A stretch of 64,000 nucleotides of DNA. Origin: Branchiostoma floridae (Eukaryota > Chordata > Leptocardii > Amphioxiformes > Branchiostomatidae). Positions 12,101 to 19,439 of this stretch are shown here, one piece after another (the stretch's first letter is position 1; each line of letters begins with the position of its first letter). The stretch is from positions 2,026,884-2,090,883 of the forward strand of contig NC_049994.1 in the NCBI RefSeq assembly GCF_000003815.2. Reading direction: 5' to 3'. The position numbers and the translations under genes were made by a program. The notes below the pieces were generated by a model. The model saw nothing but the letters and a program-made list of their open reading frames with translations. It was not told the DNA's origin and made no database searches.

Positions 12101-15100
12101 ACATGTCTACGGTCTGATAGTTTTTCCCATCCAAGTTCTTTAAGAATAGATAAATATGAAGACCCTACGATAGCACCGGATACAATAAGTGAACATTCGT
12201 ATTGAATGCGTTCCATCAGTTGTGAGTCGGGGATAGTGCAGCCATGCCATATAACGTCTCCATATTCAAGTGTACGGCGAATAAAAGATTTGTAGATAAT
12301 TTCCAGAACATTATGAGATAACTTGAATTTAAGTTTATTTAAAATAGATACCTTTTCTGGTGCATTGACTAGCATCTGCACTATATGGGGGTTCCATGAC
12401 AAGTTTGACGAAAGGTGGACTCCGATATGTCTGTGGCATTTGACAGATTAAATTACTTCGGTTCCAAGAAAAAGAGGAGGATGAGAAGGGGGATTTGATT
12501 TTCTGGAATAACACATCTCAACAGTTTTAGAGGGGTTGAGTTCCATTAGCCATAAATTCGTCCATGATAATTTTTTAGAAAGATGAGAGTTAAGTCTGGC
12601 AGCTGATGAAGAGGGACTTTCAACAACGTCAAACAATGAGCTGTCATCGGCGAAAAGGAAAGGATGTGTTACAGGTCCATCAACCATATCATTACTATAA
12701 ACGAGAAATAAAAGGGGCCCTAACACAGATTCCTGAGGAACACCTGCGATTATTTCACACAAATTTGAGCATTGACCATCAATTATGACTCGTTACCGTG
12801 TAAATAACTCTGAAACCAGTTAAGAATTGGCCCTACCACCCCGTTTCGTTGAAGCTTGAATATCAATCCTTGATGCCAGACTTTATCAATGTCGACTTAT
12901 CAACTTTAGAAATGTCGAAATATACAGCTCTGACTTCATTATTTGAGTCGAGTGATTGACAAATTTTGTTGGAGATATAGACCAGTTGACTAAAGGTTGA
13001 ATCCCCACGAATGAATCCTGACTGGAAAGAGTTTAACAAGTTTTGAGATAACAAATGATTATACAAATGTTTATATACTATATTTTCAAGAATTTTGGAT
13101 AAAGAGGGTAATAACGACACAGGGCGGTAGGGACAATACACGTGGGTCACCTTTTTTAAAAATTGGCACAACATTTGCCCGTTTCCAAGCTTCAGGAAAA
13201 ATGCCGTGGCAAAGAGACAAATCAAACACATACGCAATTTTATCAGAAATAAAGGGGGAAATAGGTTTTAAAAAACGATTATCAATATTATCCCACCCAT
13301 ATGCTTTGGAAATGTCAAGCACAAAAATTTAAAATTCGACCTCAGTAGCTGAGGTTTCACAATCAAACAGACGTACATCAGTCAGATAATCAAAGTGCGG
13401 TAGGCATGCATTAGTGTAGTCAATTGTTGACTGGAGTGAAAAGTATTTGTTTTGTATTTGCTTCTGTATCTGTATCTATATAGCCGGTATAACCGCCCTT
13501 CGGCGTAACACACCAGCTTCTGTATCTGTATCTATATATCCGGCATAACCGCCCTTCGGCGTAACCCACCAGCTTCTGTATCTGTATCTGTATCTATATA
13601 GCCGGTATAACCGCCCTTCGGCGTAACACACCAGCTTCTGTATCTGTATCTATATAGCCGGTATAACCGCCCTTTAGCGTAACACACCAGCTTCTNNNNN
13701 NNNNNNNNNNNNNNNNNNNNNNNNNNNNNNNNNNNNNNNNNNNNNNNNNNNNNNNNNNNNNNNNNNNNNNNNNNNNNNNNNNNNNNNNNNNNNNNNNNNN
13801 NNNNNNNNNNNNNNNNNNNNNNNNNNNNNNNNNNNNNNNNNNNNNNNNNNNNNNNNAGCTTCGCAGGCACGCGGCGCGGCAGCAGCTGGTCGTATTACAC
13901 TGAACAACCCGTCACACCCAACTTCTGCTCATCGCCTCTGATCTATGCTGAAAATAAAGCATGATGATTCCTATTTCATTTAGAAGGCGTTTGCTTGGAC
14001 ATGGGTCTTCCAACATTCGGTAGTAGAAGCCCTGTCAAGAGGTTCTACCGCGTGGGAGAAAAGGTCACGTACACCTGCGACGAAGGGTACACTCTGGACT
14101 CCAGACATACCAGCAGAGTCAGGTGCCTCCAAGGGGGCATCTGGCAATATGACAAGCCCAGCTGTTCAGGTGATTGTGAGAGATTTGTCGGTCTGAACAA
14201 TTCTGCATGTTCTACAAAGATGTGCACAGTAAAGTTAGCGCTTAGAGGAAGTTTGAACGTGTCGCATGAACATTTGGTATGTTTTCTTCAAAGCAGTTGT
14301 ATCACTTTCTACATGATCAATGTATTTGTCCGAGCCGAGATGAGAGCAAAAATACGATATCATTATTATATGAAGAGGAATCTCTATTTGTCAGCTATAA
14401 AAGAAACGTTTGCCACAGTTATTAAACAGAAACATTTTCTGTTTCTTTCTGGACCTAATAACTAATCAGTTCTGTCTGCCTGTACAACACATTTAAATAC
14501 CTCTAAATCATATTACGCATAAAATACTTTTATTTTACCTTATATTTACGTGTGCCCAAAGGTCCGATATTTTAANNNNNNNNNNNNNNNNNNNNNNNNN
14601 NNNNNNNNNNNNNNNNNNNNNNNNNNNNNNNNNNNNNNNNNNNNNNNNNNNNNNNNNNNNNNNNNNNNNNNNNNNNNNNNNNNNNNNNNNNNNNNNNNNN
14701 NNNNNNNNNNNNNNNNNNNNNNNNNNNNNNNNNNNNNNNNNNNNNNNNNNNNNNNNNNNNNNNNNNNNNNNNNNNNNNNNNNNNNNNNNNNNNNNNNNNN
14801 NNNNNNNNNNNNNNNNNNNNNNNNNNNNNNNNNNNNNNNNNNNNNNNNNNNNNNNNNNNNNNNNNNNNNNNNNNNNNNNNNNNNNNNNNNNNNNNNNNNN
14901 NNNNNNNNNNNNNNNNNNNNNNNNNNNNNNNNNNNNNNNNNNNNNNNNNNNNNNNNNNNNNNNNNNNNNNNNNNNNNNNNNNNNNNNNNNNNNNNNNNNN
15001 NNNNNNNNNNNNNNNNNNNNNNNNNNNNNNNNNNNNNNNNNNNNNNNNNNNNNNNNNNNNNNNNNNNNNNNNNNNNNNNNNNNNNNNNNNNNNNNNNNNN

Positions 15101-18100
15101 NNNNNNNNNNNNNNNNNNNNNNNNNNNNNNNNNNNNNNNNNNNNNNNNNNNNNNNNNNTCTGTTATATATGTGAGATTCTTCTAGATCTATTTATAGACA
15201 GTACACAGAGATAACAGAATTTAAGTAATTAATGTTGTAACTTTTATTTTTCAGGACGAAAAGAAGGAGCTTCTTGTAGCCACTTTAGTCATCGAATTCG
15301 TAAGTAGACGCAGTTATAGCACATTCAGTCTCTTTGAAAAAAATATTCCATTTTTTCGTTTTGCATTTCGCGACTTTTCCACAAAGAAAATTAAATTGTT
15401 TGCCAGACCTGGCAGGACAGCCGGCTGACGTGGTGGCCAGAGTACTACGGGAACATCCAGACCCTCAGCGTGCGGGACAGCAGCATCTGGACACCTACAC
15501 TTACTCTGAAGAGGAAGTATGTGATGGTCTCTAAGTAAACTATTATCATATCAACAACATCACATCATGTTAAATATGTTTTTGATATGATAAATGGTAT
15601 GTGCGCGTGTGTTTGTGTTAATGTGTCTGTGTACATGCGTTTGTGGAGAAATCTGTTGATCTTTTCCAGAACGAAATCAGCCATGTTATTAGAAATAGTA
15701 TGATGCTTTGTTACCCCGCAGTGCCGATGGTAAGTACCAAGGCTTGCAAAAGGGCGTACCGATCCTGATAAGACCCGATGGTACCGTAACATGGAGGGTG
15801 GAGACTCTGACAAGCACCATCTGCGATGCAAAGCCGTTCTTCTTCCCTGCTGACACAATGGAATGCCACATCTGTTTCTCTGTGTCCTCTGCAATTGAAC
15901 AAACCATAGGTAAGATGCTGTGAATATGCCACGAATGTTTTCATTTGTGTTTATTTGAGTGGAATAAAGATTTCCATTAATTTATTTCAGGTTAGGCCGC
16001 TTCCAGTAAACTTGAGAAATATGTATTGTTGTAAGAAGTGAACTAGTGTAGTAAAATTGGCACTAGTGCGGTAGACTATCACGTACAAAGTTGTCAACCA
16101 CCTTCATGGCTTCCATATTGGTGCCACTTTTACAACTATCAAACTAGTTTCACTTCCAGAACTACAGATACGGTTCCTCCCTAGTGTCATTTCTACAAGT
16201 ACAATCTAGGGTTAAACACTGGAATAAAAACGTCATTCATTCCAATTTTTTCGACCTAACTCATTATTTTGCAGAGGATGTCAATGATGCAATTTGCTTA
16301 ATGCGTCCAAAGATTAGAATATCCGAGACAAAGAAAACTAATCATGCCAGGACACATCTCTCATTGACAATCATTTTTTGAAATGATTTGTGAAACACAG
16401 AATGTGGAGGGGGCAGTACCTGTGACGTCTGGTCTCCCCCACAACAGGAGGGCGAATGGAATCGGAAGGACAAGATCTTCGCTGAAGGCAACAAGAAGGC
16501 GTGCTTCGCTGTTCAGCTAGAGAGGATCCCGCTGTTCCACATCGCCACGACCGTTGGGCCCTGCGTCATCCTGGTGGTGCTGATGACCATCACCTTTATC
16601 ATGCCCATAGACAAGGGAGACAGGATCTCCTTCGGAGTGACCATCCTGCTCTCCATGGTCGTGTCTCTCGTGTTTGTCACGGAGGTACTTCCTGTTAAAG
16701 GGGCGCTGCCGTTTTTCGGTGAGGACAGAAAATTGTCATATTCTTATTTTTGCTCATATATACACGACGAAGGGGTCACCCACACGTCTTAAGATAGAAT
16801 AAACAAATAGATACATAGACTGATTTTCTTTAGCTCCTTAGTTACCTGAATGGACTTCGGGAAGGTGGGGAATGTAATTAACGTAATAACTTTTTTTTAA
16901 ATTCAAGAACCTTTAAGTTATTTTTCAAGGACCAATCAGATAAAGCCATTCAGAGAACATTCGGGTATCTGTTAATTGAAAAGAGTAGGAGTCCTTTCCG
17001 GTGTGAGTGGACTTGTAGCTTATGCTCTTCAGTGCAAACCTGGCAACGACGTAAGATGTTTTACCGGTTATGTACTGAAACAAAACAAATGCCATGATTC
17101 ATATTACAGCCACGCTTATCGTCGTCTGCATGGGGCTGATGGGACTTTTCCTGTTCTTCACCATGTACATCATCAGCCTCCACGACAAGGAGGGGAGTCT
17201 GTCACCAATGGCCAAGACTTTCTTTCTCCACTACATGGCAAAGTATGTTCTACTCGTTACAACACAAAGGTTTTAGACTGAAAAGACCAAATGAAATAAT
17301 GCGAATTGCGTACATTGAGGCATTCTTGTTTCTATAAAAGCACAGGTATCATCAGAAAAATTGCAAATCTCTTATCCTCGAAAACATTTAAAATATCTTA
17401 CTTAAGTTTAATTTAGCAGGTTGAAGCAGCCCAAACCAGCACCTAAGTGGATTTCCGTGGGAGGAAGATTTCATAGCGGATTTTGAGAGAGTTTTGTTGA
17501 ATACCAGTGGTCACATTTTGTAATGATATGAACGTTAGATCATAGAAATTAAGATAAACATTGGTTAGAAGCTTCCACATCGTCATCTTTCCTTCTTGCT
17601 GATGTTTGATAAGGTTCCTGCTGCTCGGAGACCTCACAGAGAAGGAGGCTGGTCCGACCGGCGGGAAGCTGTCCTGGCCTGAGCGGGCCAACCGCGTGGT
17701 CCCTGCCGATGACGTGGTCAAGGTCGACGGAGAGGAGACCACAGACAATGTCTACGAAGACTTGGCGGAGACCGACGGAAAGAACCCGACCGATGTCTTC
17801 GAATTCGATGGTATGATAAAAGTCGAGGTCGAGAGCCAAGATCAAATCTCCGATGACGTAGTGAAGGTCGACGGAGAAACCCCAGCTGATGTCTCCGGTA
17901 CAACAGGCGACATCCCTGCCGAAAACGTTGCGGAGACCGACGTAGAGACCCCCGCAGCTGTCTCCGGGACACCCCACCAGCCGTCCGGCCCGCCCACTCG
18001 CCTGGAGGCCGCCGTGGAAGAGCAGACCTCTTGCCTGCGTGACCTGATTAGCATCGTTCAGGAGCAGGCGGTGAAGTCCGAGCAGAAGGCGGAAGAGGTG

Positions 18101-18256
18101 ATCCACAGCCTGGAGGAGCTGGCCAAGGCGGTGAAGGGCGATCAGGAAGTGTCCGATTACACCCTGCTGACCAAGGTCCTGGACAGGCTGTGCCTTGTCC
18201 TGTACGTCATCAGCGTTGCTGTGGCCGTGCCCATTTCCATGTATCTGGGCAAGTAA
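35..18256 (+). CDS. Mosaic lectin/Frizzled/kringle/sushi - Cys-loop ligand-gated ion channel (multi-exon gene model)
   Basis: Exons read from splice sites and domain matches: 35-110, 1464-1644, 1952-2172, 3276-3713, 4897-5083, 5778-6013, (6358-6396, optional), 6590-6700, 8112-8331, 8728-8879, 10437-10676, 13984-14169, then gap 14576-15158, 15255-15299, 15407-15516, 15722-15909, 16401-16718, 17110-17242, 17614-18256 (TAA). About 1240 codons are visible. Domain order: signal peptide, CTLD, F5/8C, F-lectin, LDLa, Fz-CRD, kringle, CCP, channel LBD, TM1-TM4. All junctions are phase-compatible except CCP (ends phase 1) to the first visible channel exon (starts phase 0). That exon lacks the usual ~50 N-terminal LBD residues, so at least one exon must lie in the gap. 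Predicted role: a plasma-membrane channel subunit with a very large adhesive ectodomain. Alternative: two genes in tandem, with the end of a secreted lectin and the start of a receptor both hidden in about 1.1 kb. Domain identities are sure; one transcript is likely but unproven. Confidence 0.72.
300..790. repeat. Interspersed repeat with ACGTCA-rich body and TTAACCCTAT end
   Basis: About 480-620 matches, in inverted orientation, 36330-36490 (shared CATCGATG, GTCGTAATAAACATTAT and the GGTATTCCCAGAAAA-type block). Its end near 740-775 carries an AAAAAAGCCCGG/TAGGGTTAA block that also occurs near 36130 (inverted), 18790, 22090 and 47330, marking an abundant dispersed family. No coding content. 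Confidence 0.5.
797..1276. repeat. Direct duplication of ~115 bp in intron 1
   Basis: The segment 797-910 (from TTTATAGTGTTTTTC through TTGCATAATATTGCA) recurs at about 1159-1276 with scattered substitutions. Both copies contain CTTGTGGTAGGTAG. The sequence between holds no gene I can recognise. Confidence 0.6.
1464..2172 (+). CDS. Exons 2-3: C-type lectin domain
   Basis: Exon 1464-1644 (acceptor TTTGAAG|CA) and exon 1952-2172 (acceptor AACATAG|G) join in phase 2 to give one CTLD of about 130 residues. Visible hallmarks are CPQDN at the start, AQEECRQQGGMVAIP, FWLGIRNTAGVW (the WLG core), SWASGEPDSGVNC and the closing WADANC...FVCEIQD. The sugar/calcium motif is degenerate: EPD in place of EPN or QPD, and WAD in place of WND, so canonical calcium-dependent mannose or galactose binding is doubtful. 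The domain leaves in phase 1. It sits first after the signal peptide, as the outermost module. Confidence 0.85.
2966..3091. repeat. Half of a CGTCAC-rich MITE
   Basis: Matches the right arm of the element at 24936-25252 (shared CACGTATATAGCTCC and GTATTTTTGAAACA). Only one arm is clearly recognisable, in intron 3. Confidence 0.5.
3276..3713 (+). CDS. Exon 4: F5/8 type C (discoidin-like) galactose-binding domain
   Basis: One 438-nt exon (146 codons), bounded by TTCTCCAG|GT and GGAG|GTAAAG, phase 1 at both ends. The protein shows the discoidin pattern: ATKALDGDTGTYW near the start, NNWYIVLNLTAPHTITRV in the middle, YWRFLIT near the end and a final LTELDFYGG. These are the conserved strand signatures of F5/8C-like jelly rolls, which bind carbohydrates, lipids or matrix proteins. 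It is entirely one exon, as expected for a shuffled module. Which ligand it binds cannot be told from sequence. Confidence 0.8.
4166..4682. mobile_element. TTAA-flanked MITE (piggyBac-like) in intron 4
   Basis: AGGGGCATTCCACTCC at the left end is repeated inverted as GGAGTGGAATGCCCCT at the right end, and both ends are flanked by TTAA (4162-4165 and 4683-4686). A 517-bp non-autonomous element; no transposase frame inside. Confidence 0.75.
4897..6013 (+). CDS. Exons 5-6: F-type lectin (fucolectin) domain
   Basis: Exons 4897-5083 and 5778-6013 join in phase 2 (AG|A, Arg). The first half has VNVALRKPAFQTS, ASRAVDGNTATDW and the strand WWVDLGQAYAVDR. The second half has RQDCCRDRLNPFNIHIGD and ends with CEVRIL. 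The vicinal cysteines and RxDxxxxR motif match the F-type lectin signature. The upstream His (in AHYGEE) is 25 residues before the Arg, one fewer than the canonical 26, so L-fucose binding is probable but not certain. The module is phase 1 at both ends. Confidence 0.85.
5623..5745. repeat. Foldback repeat in intron 5
   Basis: TTTTTACACAACCAGT at the left pairs with ACTGGTTGTGTAAAA at the right, with further pairing CTCACCTGCTGACG / CGTCAGTAGGTGAG. A related tail occurs at about 4855-4882. Confidence 0.6.
6358..6396 (+). CDS. Possible exon 7: short 13-codon linker resembling an F-lectin start
   Basis: CCCTTCAG|TC to TCAG|GTCAGT bounds 39 nt, phase 1-1, reading roughly VPVEGVNVALGRS. NVAL followed by a basic residue echoes the first strand of the neighbouring F-lectin domain. 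It may be a linker exon or the remnant of a duplicated lectin domain whose remainder has decayed. Including or skipping it does not change the frame. Confidence 0.35.
6590..6700 (+). CDS. Exon 8: LDL-receptor class A domain
   Basis: One 111-nt exon (37 codons), CTACGCAG|AT to TTGCG|GTAAGG, phase 1-1. It reads as a full LDLa repeat with six cysteines and the calcium cage CNGWMDCSDGSDEEGC. The family coordinates calcium and mediates ligand binding in receptors; LDLa modules also occur in acetylcholine-receptor clustering proteins of nematodes. The donor site directly abuts a small transposon (see the MITE at 6705). Confidence 0.9.
6705..6888. mobile_element. Harbinger-like MITE abutting the LDLa exon donor
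   Basis: Perfect 16-bp terminal repeats GGCTTAGGTCACATTT / AAATGTGACCTAAGCC, flanked by a TAA duplication (6702-6704 and 6889-6891), as made by PIF/Harbinger elements. 184 bp, no coding capacity. The left TAA lies inside the splice donor of the preceding exon. Confidence 0.75.
6897..7205 (+). mobile_element. tRNA-derived SINE
   Basis: A tRNA-like head with a B-box-like GAGTTCGAACTC follows a triplicated GTGGCGCAG motif. The GCCCTTGGGAAAGGCACTTT block is shared with the SINE at 19440-19893. The body runs into the 7206-7346 gap. Confidence 0.65.
7206..7346. other. Assembly gap (141 N)
   Basis: Run of N inside intron 8; open frames across it are artefacts. Confidence 0.99.
7347..7583. repeat. 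Large inverted repeat with 85-bp arms
   Basis: Left arm 7347-7432 and right arm 7498-7583 are nearly perfect reverse complements (for example GACTGTTTTTGTAAGGTAAGG and its complement), separated by about 65 bp. The left arm starts at the gap edge, so the element may be longer. Confidence 0.75.
8112..8879 (+). CDS. Exons 9-10: Frizzled-type cysteine-rich domain
   Basis: Exons 8112-8331 and 8728-8879 join in phase 2 (AG|G). Hallmarks in order: VCLPTPVDL, TMLPNQLGQTTFEEI (the LPN-LG-T motif), FREFASTVIFPRC, then LLPCRSWCEEV (the PCRSxCEEV motif) and FPPCYLFPSP. Fz-CRDs bind Wnts or lipid groups in Frizzled, ROR, MuSK and sFRPs. The loop between FPRC and PCRSWC is 15 residues by this model, longer than the usual 9-11; the extra residues come from sequence shared with a transposon at 31.6-31.9 kb. 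Exit phase is 1. Confidence 0.82.
8308..8695. mobile_element. Interspersed element filling intron 9
   Basis: Reverse-complement match to 31552-31941 over about 390 bp, with only scattered differences. It begins inside the last ~24 nt of Frizzled exon 9 and ends 32 nt before the exon 10 acceptor. It carries TAAATAAATAAACTGAAACTG and no coding frame of note. Confidence 0.75.
9264..10204. mobile_element. piggyBac-like non-autonomous transposon in intron 10
   Basis: Flanked on both sides by TTAA (9260-9263, 10205-10208). Terminal repeats CCCTCATCCGACCGT / ACGGTCGGATGAGGG, plus subterminal GGGGTCATTTTTGACCCC palindromes near both ends. The 941-bp interior is AT-rich with no transposase frame. Confidence 0.8.
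10437..10676 (+). CDS. Exon 11: kringle domain
   Basis: One 240-nt exon (80 codons), CTTTCCCAG|TT to TTGCA|GTAAGT, phase 1-1. It starts CYHGSGINYRGTASRADC, then VEWSR, later NYCRNPYGVEQPFC and closes with TATCDDIMPC, giving the six-cysteine kringle pattern. One feature departs from the family: the stretch AVLFVMLVNAYPW is unusually hydrophobic between the second and third conserved blocks. Fz-CRD followed by kringle is the arrangement of ROR-family receptors. Confidence 0.88.
10708..11140. repeat. 23-bp minisatellite in intron 11
   Basis: About 19 diverged copies of GGACCATATTCCCAAGGTCA(ctc), starting about 30 bp after the kringle exon. An open frame runs through part of the array but is not coding evidence. 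Confidence 0.85.
11285..13440 (-). pseudogene. 5'-truncated CR1/L2-like LINE, decayed reverse transcriptase
   Basis: On the - strand, pieces of one reverse transcriptase appear in broken frames: GWDNIDNRFLKP, EAWKRANVVPIFKKGDP, VSLLPSLSKILENIVYKHLY, QSGFIRGDSTF, VPQESVLGPLLFLVYSNDM, then FLFADDSSL with the catalytic ADD, and a C-terminal cysteine region. It is the same family as the + strand LINE at 48452-51989, so two copies lie in opposite orientation 36 kb apart. Endonuclease sequence is missing, as expected for 5' truncation. It sits in intron 11 of the channel gene, antisense to it, between two stretches of the 56-bp minisatellite. Confidence 0.85.
13459..13695. repeat. 56-bp minisatellite, continuing into a gap
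   Basis: Units of the form TAACCGCCCTTCGGCGTAAC plus (TGTATC)n, four copies before the N gap. One single unit also lies at 11177-11236, on the other side of the LINE. Confidence 0.8.
13696..13856. other. Assembly gap (161 N)
   Basis: Probably a collapsed minisatellite, because the 56-bp array runs into it. Confidence 0.95.
13984..14169 (+). CDS. Exon 12: sushi/CCP domain
   Basis: One 186-nt exon (62 codons), TTTCATTTAG|AA to TTCAG|GTGATT, phase 1-1. Four cysteines and the CCP signature are visible: YRVGEKVTYTCDEGY, RVRCLQGGIW and KPSC. CCP modules mediate protein-protein contacts in complement and in synaptic receptor scaffolds. The next downstream exon must begin in phase 1 and is probably inside the assembly gap. 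Confidence 0.88.
14576..15158. other. Assembly gap (583 N) expected to hold channel exon(s)
   Basis: Lies between the CCP exon (exit phase 1) and the first visible channel exon (entry phase 0). The missing part of the ligand-binding domain, about 50 residues, would fit here. Confidence 0.95.
15255..15909 (+). CDS. Exons 13-15: Cys-loop receptor ligand-binding domain (N-terminal part missing)
   Basis: Exons 15255-15299 (DEKKELLVATLVIEF), 15407-15516 and 15722-15909. The second begins TWQDSRLTWWPEYYG and reaches IWTPTLTLKR; the junction creates NADGKY, the classic loop-A region of nicotinic receptors. The Cys-loop is perfect: CDAKPFFFPADTMEC, two cysteines 13 residues apart with the FxPxD core. 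After it, where nicotinic alpha subunits carry the loop-B Trp (GSWTY), this protein reads FSVSSAIEQ, so the key aromatic residue is absent. About 50 residues are missing upstream and are expected in the gap. Confidence 0.9.
16401..17242 (+). CDS. Exons 16-17: end of LBD, TM1, TM2 pore, TM3 of Cys-loop receptor
   Basis: Exon 16401-16718 starts ECGGGSTCDVWS, lacks the vicinal CC of alpha subunits, contains GEWNRKDK, then TM1 from PLFHIATTVGP. The pore helix TM2 reads GDRISFGVTILLSMVVSLVF with an Asp at -1', Arg at 0', Thr at 6', the gate Leu at 9' and a Glu near 20'. Acidic -1' is the pattern of cation-selective subunits, so cation permeability is predicted. Exon 17110-17242 encodes TM3 (ATLIVVCMGLMGLFLFFTMY) and PMAKTFFLHYMAK, equivalent to the start of the intracellular loop. 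Phases: 1 in, 1 between, 2 out. Confidence 0.92.
17614..18256 (+). CDS. Exon 18: acidic intracellular loop, coiled coil and TM4, with stop
   Basis: Terminal coding exon, acceptor GATAAG|G in phase 2, stop TAA at 18254. After FLLLGDLTEKEAGP the large M3-M4 loop is acidic and internally repetitive: DDVVKVDGE occurs twice, with related AETD/TPA units between. A helical, coiled-coil-like stretch follows (LEAAVEEQ...VIHSLEELAKAV), matching the position of the nicotinic MA helix. TM4 is VLDRLCLVLYVISVAVAVPI and the protein ends seven residues later. Codon composition is GC-rich, unlike the flanking AT-rich DNA, which supports real coding use. Confidence 0.92.
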
Positions 18257-18414
18257 AGATAGTGTTCAGACCCAGGGGCTCCGTGAATACGCCCGAGCAC
18301 AATCACAGCATAACTGTTACTTATTTACTTCAGCTTTGAATGATCTATATATACAGCTAGAGCTGCCCAATTGTTACAACGGGTTAGTCCGTCAATCAGA
18401 TATTTTGAAGGTAA

Positions 18415-18420
18415 AATAAA
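18415..18420 (+). promoter_or_regulatory. Candidate polyadenylation signal AATAAA
   Basis: AATAAA lies about 160 nt after the stop codon of the channel gene. Similar hexamers are common in this AT-rich DNA, so this is only the nearest plausible signal. Confidence 0.3.
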
Positions 18421-18789
18421 ATACATATCCCTTTTTAAATCAAAAGTCTCTAAGTGGAGCAATGATCTAATGTCTGCTGAGTTTGTAGAGAATTTTATAC
18501 AGACATTCAATGTAAGATAAGGAAAATGCTTGAAGTTCATTTTATGGTAATTTCTTTGCATGGTATGTTGTATCTACCCTATCGTATTAACCACAGTGTG
18601 GATTGTTTTTACGGTATTTGTAAATGTCATACATATAAAATAATGTGTTATAAATTTGCATCTCAAAGTCAACAACAGTAAAATGCTGTTGTCCGGATTT
18701 TGGTCTTGCGACAACAATTCTACATTAAGTACCTTATTTATTGATTCATTTATCCATCCATTCATATAAGTAGGAAATGCATGCGGCTT

Positions 18790-19430
18790 TAACCCTAGTC
18801 AGCTTTTTTTGTCATTCTGCGAAGGGGATGGGTGGGCATAATGCCAATTTATGTGAATTTATTGGTGACTTCTCAAAATAACATCTTAGATTTGGTCCGA
18901 TGGCGACATCAAACCAGCATGAAGAATCATGAAAGTTACATTGAATTGTATAAGATGTAATTGAGTAAGAAATGTAAGAGATTCATCAATAAAACCTTGG
19001 AACTAAATCGTTCAAACCTAAAATCAGCAACTTTTGAAAAGGATGATTATATATACGCGGTCTACATTTTGTGCAAATTGACTGTTTTACAGCCTCACAA
19101 CACCGCCTAGCGGGCAGTACCAGTGCAGCAACAGAGTGTTAGTGTAGACGACCGGTAGTTTATCTAACTGTTTAAATGTATCCAATAAAACATGATGGAC
19201 TGGCTCCTGACAGCCGCACCATGCACTGGGTAACGCTTGTTCACCTTTATCCGCAGGGTAACATATATACGTTGCTTTAGAAAGACGGGTATTTAGGGAT
19301 ATCAAGTCGACGGACGATAGTTTCAAACTACAAAAGTTTGAACATATTACAACTTGAAGCCAACGTCTGTCGACTTGATATCCCTTAATGTTGGCATCCG
19401 TCTGTCTCGGAAGACAATGGTAGGCGGATG
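18790..19430. other. Intergenic DNA with small inverted repeats, no gene seen
   Basis: Contains a TTAACCCTAGTCAGC repeat end (18790) and two facing copies of a GGGATATCAAGTCGAC motif near 19300 and 19375. No coding sequence was recognised. Confidence 0.4.
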
Positions 19431-19439
19431 GGTTTAAGG

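Noticed and set aside
14550-15185. Long open frame through the gap
   Set aside because: Made of N; the same applies to frames at 7031-7410, 13532-13907, 34678-35601 and 50692-51605.
16265-16350. Extra exon between the Cys-loop and TM1 exons
   Set aside because: A good acceptor (TTTTGCAG) and open frame exist but no proper donor, and the direct 15909-16401 junction is already phase-correct.
17549-18106. 185-codon - strand frame
   Set aside because: Antisense shadow of the GC-rich M3-M4 loop exon.
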